Source of the DNA: Actinosomnolentus pattersoniae (SeqCode)
Lineage (GTDB): Bacteria > Actinomycetota > UBA4738
Direction of reading: 5' to 3'
Assembly: GCA_013817655.1 (NCBI GenBank)
Contig: JACDCJ010000076.1
Location: 1 to 8,443 of the forward strand
DNA: 8,443 nt
Position numbers and translations under genes: made by a program. The notes below the pieces were generated by a model that saw only the letters and a list, made by a program, of their open reading frames with translations, searched no databases and was not told the origin of the DNA. This document shows positions 1 to 6,485 of this stretch, in pieces. The number at the start of each line of letters is the position of its first letter. Within the stretch, counting starts at the first letter, position 1.

Positions 1-1
1 C

Positions 2-961
2 GGCGAGGCCGGCTACACCCCGGGCCTCTTCCACCTGTTCACGCACGCCTTCTTCAAGGCTTTGCTCTTCCTGGCCGCCGGCTCCGTCATCCATGCCGTG
101 CACACGAACAACATGAGCGAGATGGGTGGCCTCCGGAAGATGATGCCGCTCACCTTCGTCACGTTCGCCATCGGCTCGGCGGCCCTCTCGGGCATCCCGC
201 CCCTGGCCGGGTTCTGGTCGAAGGACGAGATCATCTCGACGGCCTTCCGGGAGGGGAACTACTTCGTCTGGGCCATCGCCCTGGTGACTGCCATCCTGAC
301 CGCCTTCTACATGATGAGGGTGGTCCTGCTGACCTTCTTCGGCGCCTACCGGGGCCACGAACACCCGCACGAGTCCCCACCTTCCATGACTGCTCCCCTG
401 GCCCTCCTGGCCGGCCTCTCCGTGGTCGTCGGCTTCCTGGGTGCCCCCCAGCTCAACGCGGTGTTCGCCGACTGGGTCCACTTCGGCGAGGAGGCCCACG
501 CCGAGCCGTTCTCCTATGGCTTCGCGGCGGTCTCCATAATCGGCGCGCTGCTCGGTCTGTTCGTCGGGTACCGGCTGTATCGGGGATGGCGCGAGCGAGA
601 TCCGGTTCGCCGGCTCGGGCCCTTCTACACGCTCCTCGAGCGGAAGTATTACCTCGACGACGTCTACCTGAAGGGCATCGTGCGTCCGCTTCAGTATCCG
701 ATCCCCCGGGCGGTCGATTGGACGAACCAGCGGGTCCTTGACGGCGCGGTGAACGCCGCCGGCTGGGCGACGAAGAAGCTCTCCCTGGGCGTCGACGTGG
801 TGGACAAGAGGGCCGTCGACGGCGCGGTCAACGGCGTCGCCTTCGGGGCCGGCGCCACCGGGGGTTTGCTCCGCTACATCCAATCTGGGAACGTGCAGCG
901 CTACGCCGTGTTCCTGTTCGTCGGGGTGGCCATCCTGGCGATCGCGATCACGAGGTTCTAG
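2..961 (+). CDS. nuoL: NADH-quinone oxidoreductase subunit L, 3' part (5' end outside window)
   Basis: Complex I membrane subunit NuoL, the distal antiporter-like proton channel that also carries the long lateral helix. The reading frame is open at the left edge, so the gene is cut by the window; 319 codons plus stop remain of a family that is usually 600-650 residues. Visible family marks are the discontinuous-helix motif HLFTHAFFKALLFL, whose two His and Lys (codons at 32, 44, 56) correspond to E. coli H334, H338 and K342, and GFWSKDEI (Lys codon 221, Asp 224), corresponding to the K399-D400 pair. The C-terminal portion has an amphipathic stretch with YYLDDVY, then a repeated DGAVN element, then a last membrane helix ending in AIAITRF, as expected for the lateral helix and its anchor. 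It lies directly upstream of nuoM and nuoN in the usual order, with a 19-bp gap to nuoM. The ATG-like TTG at 62 is not the start, because the conserved region continues upstream of it. Confidence 0.96.
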   Translation, partial: GEAGYTPGLFHLFTHAFFKALLFLAAGSVIHAVHTNNMSEMGGLRKMMPLTFVTFAIGSAALSGIPPLAGFWSKDEIISTAFREGNYFVWAIALVTAILTAFYMMRVVLLTFFGAYRGHEHPHESPPSMTAPLALLAGLSVVVGFLGAPQLNAVFADWVHFGEEAHAEPFSYGFAAVSIIGALLGLFVGYRLYRGWRERDPVRRLGPFYTLLERKYYLDDVYLKGIVRPLQYPIPRAVDWTNQRVLDGAVNAAGWATKKLSLGVDVVDKRAVDGAVNGVAFGAGATGGLLRYIQSGNVQRYAVFLFVGVAILAIAITRF

Positions 962-980
962 GCCGAGAAGAGGAGCGTCG

Positions 981-2510
981 ATGAGCGGTTGGCAGGAGTC
1001 CGCGATCACCCTCGCCGTGTTCCTTCCGCTGCTGGGTGCCGTGGTCATCGCGGTGATGCCGAGATCCGCGGACCGGCTGGTTCGCATCCTGGGCCTAGTG
1101 TTCACGGGCGCGGCGCTCCTGGTCGCCACGATCATGATCTTCGACTTCCAGTTCGGAGCACACGACGGCCTGCAGTACGAGCTGGACGTTTCCTGGATCT
1201 CCGCGATCGGCGCCCGCTACCACGTCGGCATCGACGGCATCAGCCTGCCGCTGTTCTACCTGACGTTCGTCATGACGTTCCTCTGCGCCGTGTACACGTA
1301 CAAGGTCCTGCCGGACCCGGGCCGCCCGAAGGCGTTCCTCGCCCTGATGCTTCTGCTCGAGACGGGGATGGCGGGCACGTTCATCGCCTTCGACCTGATC
1401 CTGTTCTTCGTCTTCTTCGAGCTCGTGCTGGTCCCGATGTACTTCCTGATCGCCGTCTGGGGCTCCGCGAACCGGGAGTACGCCGCGATCAAGTTCTTCC
1501 TCTACACCCTGTTCGGAAGCGTGTTCATGCTGCTGGGCTTCCTGGCCATGTTCTTCAAATCCGAGCCGCACACCTTCGACATCCTTCGGCTCCAGGAGTT
1601 CGCCATGGGCGGCGGGTTCACCCACAGCATCCAGCTTCTGATCTTCGCGGGCGTCTTCCTCGGGTTCGCCATCAAGGTACCGATGTGGCCCTTCCACACA
1701 TGGCTCCCCGACGCGCATACCGAGGCGCCCACGGTGGGGTCCGTCCTGCTGGCGGCCATCCTTCTGAAGCTGGGGACCTACGGGTTCGTCCGCATCGCCC
1801 TGCCCATCCTGCCCGACGCGGCCGAGACCTGGGCTCCCATCATCGGCATCCTGGCCGTTATCGCCATCGTCTACGCATCGCTCGCCTGCCTGGCGCAGCG
1901 CGACCTGAAGCGGCTCATCGCGTTCTCCTCGGTGGGCCACATGGGCTTCGTCATGCTTGGCATCGCGACGCTCACGCCCATCGGGATCAACGCGGCCATC
2001 TTCGGCATGGTCGCCCACGGCGTGATCACGGGCATGCTCTTCTTCGAGGTGGGGTCCATCTACGACCGCTACCACACGCGTCAGATCGCGGAGATCGGGG
2101 GCGGGATGCTCCAGAAGATCCCGGCCCTCGCCGGCATCTTCGCGTTCACAGCGATCGCTTCGCTCGGACTGCCCGGCCTCGCAGGCTTCATCGGCGAGTT
2201 CATGGCCCTGCTGTCGTCCTACAGCCCCGCGCCGATGCTGAGCGAGACGCTGTTCCGCGTCCTGATGGTGTTCGGGGGGATCGGAACCATCCTCACGGCG
2301 GGCTACTTCCTGTGGACGTTGCAGCGCGTGAACCTCGGGACGCTGCCGGACCGCTGGAAGGAGGTCAGCCTCCGTGACGTTACGCGCGTGGAGTGGCTCG
2401 CGTGGGCCCCCCTGCTCGTCGCCATCCTGGCTCTGGGAGTGTTCCCCCGCCTGATACTCGGGACCACCCAGGAGGCCGTGGAGGGCCTCCTGCGCGTCTT
2501 CGGCGGATGA
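981..2510 (+). CDS. nuoM: NADH-quinone oxidoreductase subunit M
   Basis: Complex I membrane subunit NuoM (509 aa, normal length for the family), an Mrp-antiporter-like proton-translocating subunit between NuoL and NuoN, with about 14 membrane helices. Essential residues expected from E. coli can be placed: E147 in FFELVLVPMYFLI (E. coli E144), K232 in KVPMWPFHTWLPDAH (K234), K263 in ILLKLGTYGF (K265) and E406 in GFIGEFMALL (E407). The ATG start follows AGGAG at 971-975 by 5 nt, in the 19-bp gap after nuoL, so translation within one operon transcript is clear. Two long overlapping open frames (989-2377 on the + strand and 1095-2543 on the - strand) are GC-rich shadows of this gene. The sequence shows no internal regulatory site and nothing atypical. 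Confidence 0.98.
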   Translation: MSGWQESAITLAVFLPLLGAVVIAVMPRSADRLVRILGLVFTGAALLVATIMIFDFQFGAHDGLQYELDVSWISAIGARYHVGIDGISLPLFYLTFVMTFLCAVYTYKVLPDPGRPKAFLALMLLLETGMAGTFIAFDLILFFVFFELVLVPMYFLIAVWGSANREYAAIKFFLYTLFGSVFMLLGFLAMFFKSEPHTFDILRLQEFAMGGGFTHSIQLLIFAGVFLGFAIKVPMWPFHTWLPDAHTEAPTVGSVLLAAILLKLGTYGFVRIALPILPDAAETWAPIIGILAVIAIVYASLACLAQRDLKRLIAFSSVGHMGFVMLGIATLTPIGINAAIFGMVAHGVITGMLFFEVGSIYDRYHTRQIAEIGGGMLQKIPALAGIFAFTAIASLGLPGLAGFIGEFMALLSSYSPAPMLSETLFRVLMVFGGIGTILTAGYFLWTLQRVNLGTLPDRWKEVSLRDVTRVEWLAWAPLLVAILALGVFPRLILGTTQEAVEGLLRVFGG

Positions 2511-2526
2511 CCCCGGGGAGTTCGGC

Positions 2527-4029
2527 GTGACGAGCGTCGCCATCCTGGCCCAGGCCGGACAGATCCGGAACCCGGCGATCGACTATCACGCCATCGCGCC
2601 GGAGATGATCCTCGCGGGCACAGCCTTCGCCGTCCTGGTGCTCGACCTTTTCCTCCGGCGGCACCGCAAGTGGCTGGCCATGCCGCTGGCGTTCGCGGGG
2701 ACGCTCGCCGCCCTGCTCGCCACGCTCACACTCATTGGCTCCGAGCGCGCGACCTTCGGTGGCACGTACGTCGTGGACAACTACGCGGTGCTGTTCAAGA
2801 TCTTCTTCCTGGGGTCGGCCCTCGTGGTGCTGCTGCTATCGCTGCGGTACTTCCAGGACGGGCGCTTCTACCAGGGCGAGTACTACTTCCTGCTGCTGTG
2901 CTCCTTTCTCGGCACCCTGACCATGCCCTCGTCGCGAGACTTCCTCATGCTCTTCATCTCGCTCGAGCTGGTGTCGGCCCCGGCCTTCCTCATGGCGGGG
3001 CTTCGCAAGAGCGACCCCCGCTCGAACGAGGCGGCGCTGAAATTCTTCCTGATCAGTGTCCTCTCCACCGCGATCATGCTGTACGGGATGTCCCTGATTT
3101 ACGGGGCGACGGGAAGCATCTCCCTCGAGGGTGTCGCCCGGGCCCTCGCCGGGCCCGACGGCAGCTCGAATCTCACGCTGGCGGCGATCCTGCTCGTCGT
3201 GGCGGGGTTCGCGTTCAAGGTGTCCGCGTTCCCCTTCCAGTTCTGGGCACCGGACACCTACGAGGGCTCGCCGGTTCCGGTCGCCGCCTTCCTCTCCGTG
3301 TCGTCGAAGGCGGCGGGCTTCGCGGGGCTTCTGCAGATCATGTTCGTCGCGTTCGCGCCGCAAGCTGACTTCTGGGCGCCGATCTTCGCCGTGTTCTGCC
3401 TGTTTACGATGACTATCGGAAACCTCGTCGCCTTGCAGCAGCGACAGGTGGTGCGGCTGTTCGCCTACTCCTCGATCGCCCAGGCGGGATACATCCTGCT
3501 GCCGTTCGCACTGGCCGGGCTGACGCCCGACGTCGACCGGGACGCCTTCTCCGCTGTGATGCTGTACATCCTGATCTACGGCGTCATGAACCTGGGCGCG
3601 TTCGCCGTCATCGTCGGGATGTCGCGAGAGTCGCCCGGGCTCCTGGTGTCGGACTTCGCGGGCCTGGGTCAGCGCGCCCCCGCCCTCGCGGCGGCGATGA
3701 CGCTCTTCCTGGTCTCCCTGGCCGGCGTGCCTCCCACGGCCGGGTTCTGGGCGAAGTTCTTCATCTTCTCCGCGGCGATATCCCGGGGCGGGATCGGAAC
3801 GGTGCTGGCGATCGCCATGGTGGTGAACTCGGTCATCTCGCTGGGGTACTACTTCAGCATCGTGCGGGCGATGTGGCTCGAGCCGATCACCGAGCCCGTG
3901 CGGCCGCTGCGCTTCTCGCCCGCGATCGTCGGGGTCGCCGTCGTGGCCGGAGCGGCGATCTTCGCGGTCTTCTTCTATCCGGATCTCTTCGCCCAGTTCC
4001 CGCCCGTCTCCACCCTGGTCGGGCAGTAG
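2527..4029 (+). CDS. nuoN: NADH-quinone oxidoreductase subunit N
   Basis: Complex I membrane subunit NuoN (500 aa), the antiporter-like subunit nearest the quinone module and normally the last gene of the nuo operon. Family residues are present: E147 in SLELVSAPAFLMAGL (E. coli E133), K172 in EAALKFFLI (K158), K231 in FAFKVSAFPFQFWAPDTYEGSP (K217), K261 in VSSKAAGFAG (K247) and K410 in GFWAKFFIF (K395). The start is GTG at 2527, chosen because GGGGAG at 2515-2520 lies 6 nt upstream and the frame begins right after the nuoM stop (16-bp gap). The N terminus before the first helix (TSVAILAQAGQIRNPAIDY) is not informative. The TAG stop lies inside the first copy of an 18-bp tandem repeat; the second copy supplies another in-frame TAG 18 bp later. 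I see no dedicated intrinsic terminator right after the gene. Confidence 0.97.
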   Translation: MTSVAILAQAGQIRNPAIDYHAIAPEMILAGTAFAVLVLDLFLRRHRKWLAMPLAFAGTLAALLATLTLIGSERATFGGTYVVDNYAVLFKIFFLGSALVVLLLSLRYFQDGRFYQGEYYFLLLCSFLGTLTMPSSRDFLMLFISLELVSAPAFLMAGLRKSDPRSNEAALKFFLISVLSTAIMLYGMSLIYGATGSISLEGVARALAGPDGSSNLTLAAILLVVAGFAFKVSAFPFQFWAPDTYEGSPVPVAAFLSVSSKAAGFAGLLQIMFVAFAPQADFWAPIFAVFCLFTMTIGNLVALQQRQVVRLFAYSSIAQAGYILLPFALAGLTPDVDRDAFSAVMLYILIYGVMNLGAFAVIVGMSRESPGLLVSDFAGLGQRAPALAAAMTLFLVSLAGVPPTAGFWAKFFIFSAAISRGGIGTVLAIAMVVNSVISLGYYFSIVRAMWLEPITEPVRPLRFSPAIVGVAVVAGAAIFAVFFYPDLFAQFPPVSTLVGQ

Positions 4030-4050
4030 GACGCCGTCGGGCAGTAGGAC
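4018..4050 (+). repeat. 18-bp-period tandem duplication across the nuoN stop codon
   Basis: The 15-mer gtcgggcagtaggac occurs at 4018-4032 and again, identically, at 4036-4050, giving a period of 18 bp. The first copy encodes the last residues of NuoN (VGQ) and its TAG stop. Since 18 is a multiple of three, the second copy repeats GGG CAG TAG in the same frame. It looks like a recent small slippage duplication; no function is evident. Confidence 0.85.
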
Positions 4051-4093
4051 CAAATCGCCACGCCCCCGACATCGTTCCAGACCGGAGCGGCAG

Positions 4094-4099
4094 TACAAT
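4094..4099 (+). promoter_or_regulatory. Candidate -10 element of the riboswitch-htpX transcript
   Basis: TACAAT matches the sigma70-type -10 consensus at 5 of 6 positions. It would place the transcription start near 4105-4107, one to three bases before helix P1 of the riboswitch aptamer at 4108, which is the spacing expected for a riboswitch leader. No good -35 hexamer lies 16-18 bp upstream (ATCGTT at 4071-4076 is weak), so the call rests on the -10 and its position. Confidence 0.5.
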
Positions 4100-4107
4100 C
4101 GAACGTA

Positions 4108-4196
4108 GCGAAGGGGAGTAGCCCAACGCCGGTGAGCCGTCAGGACGCTCCGAGAGGAGCCGGCTCCGGCGGGGGAGTCCCCGGCAAGACCTTCGC
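4108..4196 (+). promoter_or_regulatory. yybP-ykoY (Mn2+) riboswitch aptamer upstream of htpX
   Basis: The segment matches the yybP-ykoY family, known to sense Mn2+, both in conserved bases and in folding. Helix P1 is GCGAAGG (4108-4114) paired with CCTTCGC (4190-4196), 7 perfect pairs. It is followed by the hallmark loop GGAGTA (4115-4120), then GCC (4121-4123) pairing with GGC (4183-4185), which precedes the conserved AAGACC. The long arm pairs 4127-4131 with 4167-4171 and 4134-4138 with 4162-4166, with a 2-nt bulge at 4132-4133. Its internal loop carries the conserved CCGTCA (4137-4142) opposite CCGGC (4160-4164), and it is capped by CTCC-GAGA-GGAG (4148-4159). A further hairpin GGGG-AGT-CCCC occupies 4172-4182. 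In known structures the Mn2+ site lies between the AGUA loop and the CGUCA loop; both are intact here. The 3' strand of P1 overlaps the following terminator, which predicts a metal-ON switch. The downstream gene is htpX, which is not a typical target. Confidence 0.93.
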
Positions 4197-4216
4197 CTAG
4201 AGGCGAGGGTCTTTTT
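4186..4216 (+). terminator. Intrinsic terminator forming the riboswitch expression platform
   Basis: AAGACC-T-TCGCC (4186-4197) pairs with GGCGA-G-GGTCTT (4202-4213) around a TAGA loop: 12 pairs including one U-G wobble, then a T run ending at 4216. Bases 4190-4196 are also the 3' strand of aptamer helix P1, so aptamer and terminator cannot both form. Without ligand the terminator should win and stop transcription before htpX; ligand binding should free read-through. It may also end transcripts coming from the nuo operon. Confidence 0.9.
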
Positions 4217-4224
4217 GATATCGG

Positions 4225-4252
4225 GCCGGATCGGTCCGGCTCGGAAGGAGGG
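4225..4252 (+). promoter_or_regulatory. htpX ribosome binding site with a short upstream hairpin
   Basis: AAGGAGGG at 4245-4252 is a near-perfect Shine-Dalgarno sequence 6 nt before the GTG at 4259 and fixes that start. Just upstream GCCGGA (4225-4230) can pair with TCCGGC (4235-4240) around TCGG. The hairpin leaves the binding site free, so a regulatory role is not evident. Confidence 0.7.
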
Positions 4253-4258
4253 ATCGAC

Positions 4259-5113
4259 GTGAACAGGGTCAAGACCTGGGTGCTGATCGCGGCCCTGGGT
4301 GGGCTCTTCGTCCTGATCGGGAACGTCTTCGGGGGAACGCGGGGCGCCGCGATCGCGCTCGCGATCGCGCTCGTCTTCAACTTCGCCATGTACTGGTACT
4401 CGGACAGGATCGCCATCGCGACCACGCGGTCGAAGCCGGTGACCGAGGCCGAGTATCCGGAGCTCTACTCGATAGTCGGGGAGCTGTCGCGTAGCCGGAA
4501 CATCCCCATGCCCCGGATCTTCGTTAGCGACATGATGCAGCCCAACGCCTTCGCCACCGGCCGCGACCCGGAGCACGCCGCCGTCGCCGTCACGAAGGGG
4601 ATCCTGCAGATCCTGGATCGCCGCGAGCTTCGCGGCGTACTCGCCCACGAGCTGTCGCACGTCACCAACCGCGACATCCTCATCGGGTCCGTCGCGGCCG
4701 CGATCGGCATGTCGATCACCTTCCTCGCCCGGTTCGCCTTCTTCTTCGGTAACAGCGACGAGGAGGGCGGCACCAACCCCATCGCGATGCTGGCGGCGTG
4801 GATCCTCGCGCCAATCGCCGCTCTGCTCATCCAGATGGCGGTGTCACGATCGCGGGAGTACCAGGCCGACGCCTCGGGCGCGGACCTATCGCACGATCCG
4901 CTCGGGCTCGCCTCGGCCCTCCGGAAGCTGGAGCTCACGTCGAAGCAGGTCCCGGCGCCGGCCTCGGTGTCGCCGGCGCAGGCGCACATGTTCATCGTGA
5001 ACCCCTTCAGGGGCCGGGGAAGACAGCTCGCGGGGCTGTTCTCGACCCATCCCCCCGTGGAGCAGCGGGTCGCGCGTTTGGAGGAGATGGCGGGAGGCCG
5101 CCTGGCGATCTGA
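4259..5113 (+). CDS. htpX: HtpX family membrane zinc metalloprotease (M48)
   Basis: HtpX is an inner-membrane zinc endoprotease that degrades misfolded or damaged membrane proteins, working alongside FtsH. This copy is 284 aa (E. coli 293). Two N-terminal membrane helices (about residues 7-24 and 29-47) precede the catalytic domain. The zinc motif HELSH is at 130-134 (H130, E131, H134) and the third ligand is probably E200 in SREYQADASGA; two more hydrophobic segments lie around 142-163 and 175-193. The C-terminal LFSTHPPVEQRVARLEEM is typical of the family. The GTG start is supported by a strong ribosome binding site. The gene stands alone behind a yybP-ykoY riboswitch and terminator, so its expression is predicted to rise with Mn2+. 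It is convergent with yajQ downstream. The assignment is secure; substrates and the reason for Mn control are unknown. Confidence 0.96.
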   Translation: MNRVKTWVLIAALGGLFVLIGNVFGGTRGAAIALAIALVFNFAMYWYSDRIAIATTRSKPVTEAEYPELYSIVGELSRSRNIPMPRIFVSDMMQPNAFATGRDPEHAAVAVTKGILQILDRRELRGVLAHELSHVTNRDILIGSVAAAIGMSITFLARFAFFFGNSDEEGGTNPIAMLAAWILAPIAALLIQMAVSRSREYQADASGADLSHDPLGLASALRKLELTSKQVPAPASVSPAQAHMFIVNPFRGRGRQLAGLFSTHPPVEQRVARLEEMAGGRLAI

Positions 5114-5129
5114 GTGAGCCGGGCACAGC

Positions 5130-5148
5130 GCGGCCGGAAGGCGGCCGC
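5130..5148. terminator. GC-rich hairpin between convergent htpX and yajQ
   Basis: GCGGCCG (5130-5136) pairs perfectly with CGGCCGC (5142-5148) around GAAGG. It occupies most of the 37-bp gap between the two stop codons and could slow polymerase from either side. There is no T run on either strand, so it is at best a non-canonical terminator. Confidence 0.4.
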
Positions 5149-5150
5149 TC

Positions 5151-5648
5151 TCAGGGCCGGTAGTTCGTGAACTGCAGGGGGATCCCGAAGTCCTCCTCCT
5201 TGAGCGCCTTGATGGCGGCCTGGAGGTCATCCTTCTTCTTCCCCGTGATGCGGACCTGATCCTTCTGCACCTGCGCCTGGACCTTGAGGCCGGACCCCTT
5301 GACGAACTTCGTTATCTGCCGGGCCTTCTCCTCAGAGATCCCCTGCGTGATCTGAATCTCCTGCCGCACCGTCCCCTTGGCCGCGGGCTGGATGCTGCCC
5401 TCCTGCAGGGCCTTCAGCGAGATGGTGCGGCGCACGACCTTCTCCTTCAGGACCTCCCCGGCCGCCTTGAGGCGGTTGTCCGTGCCCGCCCGGAGCTCGA
5501 TCGTCTGGTCCTTCAGCTCGATGGCAGTGCCGGTGTTTTTGAAGTCGAAGCGCGTGGAGATTTCGCGCTGGGCTTGGTCGACAGCGTTGCGCATCTCCTG
5601 GAGGTCGACCTCGGAGACGACGTCGAACGAGAACTGGTCCTTCGCCAT
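5151..5648 (-). CDS. yajQ: YajQ family nucleotide-binding protein
   Basis: YajQ-family (UPF0234) small cytoplasmic protein, built of two ferredoxin-like halves. Members bind nucleotides or RNA, and some (in Xanthomonas) act as cyclic di-GMP effectors that work with a transcription factor. Recognised by FSFDVVSEVDLQEMRNAVDQ and STRFDFKNTG near the N terminus, IQITQGISEEKARQITKFVK in the second half, and the C-terminal FGIPLQFTNYR. With the ATG at 5646-5648 the product is 165 aa, close to the usual 163. The frame extends to an ATG at 5687 (178 aa), but those 13 residues are not conserved and have no ribosome binding site. A GTG at 5652-5654 is another possibility, since GGAAG lies 9 nt before it, so the exact start is uncertain by a few codons. 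The gene converges on htpX and is divergent from the tRNA-Tyr gene. No cyclic di-GMP enzyme is nearby, so its ligand here cannot be inferred. Confidence 0.95.
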   Translation of the reverse strand: MAKDQFSFDVVSEVDLQEMRNAVDQAQREISTRFDFKNTGTAIELKDQTIELRAGTDNRLKAAGEVLKEKVVRRTISLKALQEGSIQPAAKGTVRQEIQITQGISEEKARQITKFVKGSGLKVQAQVQKDQVRITGKKKDDLQAAIKALKEEDFGIPLQFTNYRP

Positions 5649-5721
5649 GTCCACACTGTAGAGCTTCCGGGCGCGGGGCAGCGCCATGCCGAGGAGGGCC
5701 GATGCTATCCTCGGCCGTTGC

Positions 5722-5803
5722 GGGAGGATGCCCGAGCGGCCAAAGGGAGCGGTCTGTAAAATCGCCGGCGAAGCCTACGCAGGTTCGAATCCTGCTCCTC
5801 CCA
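5722..5803 (+). tRNA. tRNA-Tyr (anticodon GTA)
   Basis: A complete class II tRNA fold is visible. The acceptor stem is GGGAGGA (5722-5728) with TCCTCCC (5796-5802), 7 pairs, then discriminator A5803. The D arm has a CCC/GGG stem (5731-5733 with 5745-5747) and the invariant GG. The anticodon stem GCGGT (5749-5753) pairs with ATCGC (5761-5765) around CTGTAAA, with anticodon GTA at 5756-5758. A 13-nt variable arm (5766-5778) contains a GGC-GAA-GCC hairpin, and the T arm is GCAGG-TTCGAAT-CCTGC (5779-5795). A long variable arm with GTA is the expected form for bacterial tRNA-Tyr. CCA is not encoded (ACG follows), so it must be added after transcription. TATCCT at 5706-5711 could serve as a -10, but I see no matching -35. 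Confidence 0.96.
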
Positions 5804-5873
5804 CGTACGAGAACGAGCAGGGCACCAGGGACCTCTCACGCGGGTCGGCTTCCCACCCGGCCTCGCCCTGCGT

Positions 5874-5901
5874 TTGGGACCGGCCCCATCAGGGGTATCA
5901 G
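5874..5901 (+). promoter_or_regulatory. Weak candidate promoter for the DUF6328 gene
   Basis: TTGGGA (5874-5879) and TATCAG (5896-5901) are separated by 16 bp, each matching the sigma70 consensus at 4 of 6 positions. This would start a transcript about 30 nt before the ATG at 5937. In a high-GC genome such matches arise by chance, and read-through from the tRNA is an alternative. Confidence 0.25.
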
Positions 5902-5936
5902 CGTCGGAAGATCCCAGTCAGGACGCGCTATTCGCC

Positions 5937-6455
5937 ATGGCCGAGGACGACGAAGATCCGAAGGAGCGGCTCAACCGCAAGCTCATCGAGCTCCTGAACG
6001 AGGTGCGCGTAGCGCTCCCAGGCGTGCAGGTGTTGTTCGCGTTTCTCCTCATCCTGCCCTTCAGCCAGGGGTTCGAGACGGTGACCGACCTTCAGAAAGG
6101 CGTCTACGCGCTCGCGTTAGCCTGCGCCGCGATCGCGTCCCTGCTTCTAATCGGCCCCTCCGCCTACCACCGTCACCGCTGGCGCCAGCTCGACCAGGAG
6201 ACGATGCATGAGAAGGAGGAGATGCTCGTCGCACAGAGCCGCTTCGTCATCGGCGGACTGATACTCATCGCACTCGCCGTGACCGGGGTCGTGTTCTTGA
6301 TCTTCGACGTTCTGTTCTCGACCCTGGCTGCGGGCCTGGCCTCATGCGCCATGATCGCGGCGTACGCGTGGTTCTGGTATGGGCTACCGTTGTCTCGGCG
6401 GCGTGGGGGAGGCCCCGACTCTGTGGTGCGGTCGGACGCCGGGCGGATCAGGTAG
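5937..6455 (+). CDS. DUF6328 family four-helix membrane protein
   Basis: A 172-aa protein resembling DUF6328, a family of small membrane proteins of unknown function known to me mainly from Actinomycetota. The layout is an acidic, charged N terminus (about 1-20), then LLNEVRVALPGVQVLFAFLL, then LPFSQGF...LQKGVYALAL, which are the conserved family stretches. Hydrophobic segments lie around 28-46, 55-74, 104-127 and 130-152, with a polar linker rich in E/Q/R (78-102) between the second and third, and a basic tail (RRRGG). The start is the ATG at 5937, which places the charged N terminus as in relatives. Upstream spacing to AGGA (5920-5923) is long at 13 nt, so the ribosome binding site is weak; the only other in-frame start is a TTG at 5874. 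The gene follows tRNA-Tyr and converges on the LVIVD gene with a 30-bp gap. No catalytic motif is seen and no function can be assigned. Confidence 0.85.
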   Translation: MAEDDEDPKERLNRKLIELLNEVRVALPGVQVLFAFLLILPFSQGFETVTDLQKGVYALALACAAIASLLLIGPSAYHRHRWRQLDQETMHEKEEMLVAQSRFVIGGLILIALAVTGVVFLIFDVLFSTLAAGLASCAMIAAYAWFWYGLPLSRRRGGGPDSVVRSDAGRIR

Positions 6456-6485
6456 GCGGTCGGGGAGATCTGGGCCGTCTAGCTT

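Noticed and set aside
989..2377. 462-codon + strand frame overlapping nuoM
   Set aside because: Out-of-frame shadow rich in R/H/P/G; nuoM has the ribosome binding site and conserved residues.
1095..2543. 482-codon open frame on the - strand opposite nuoM
   Set aside because: Composition is dominated by D/E/R/H/G/Q typical of the antisense of a GC-rich membrane gene; no domain, and nuoM is secure on the other strand.
2836..4425. 529-codon open frame on the - strand across nuoN, the riboswitch and htpX
   Set aside because: It would be antisense to two secure genes and an RNA element; low-complexity charged translation, no ribosome binding site or domain.
5688..5721. Divergent promoters for yajQ and tRNA-Tyr
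   Set aside because: TATCCT (+) and TAGCAT (-) resemble -10 boxes but neither has a -35 at the right distance; kept only as a remark under the tRNA.
5702..6211. 169-codon + strand frame running through the tRNA and into the DUF6328 gene
   Set aside because: It reads through a complete tRNA-Tyr and is out of frame with the DUF6328 protein; the translation is low-complexity and Arg/Ser/Pro-rich.
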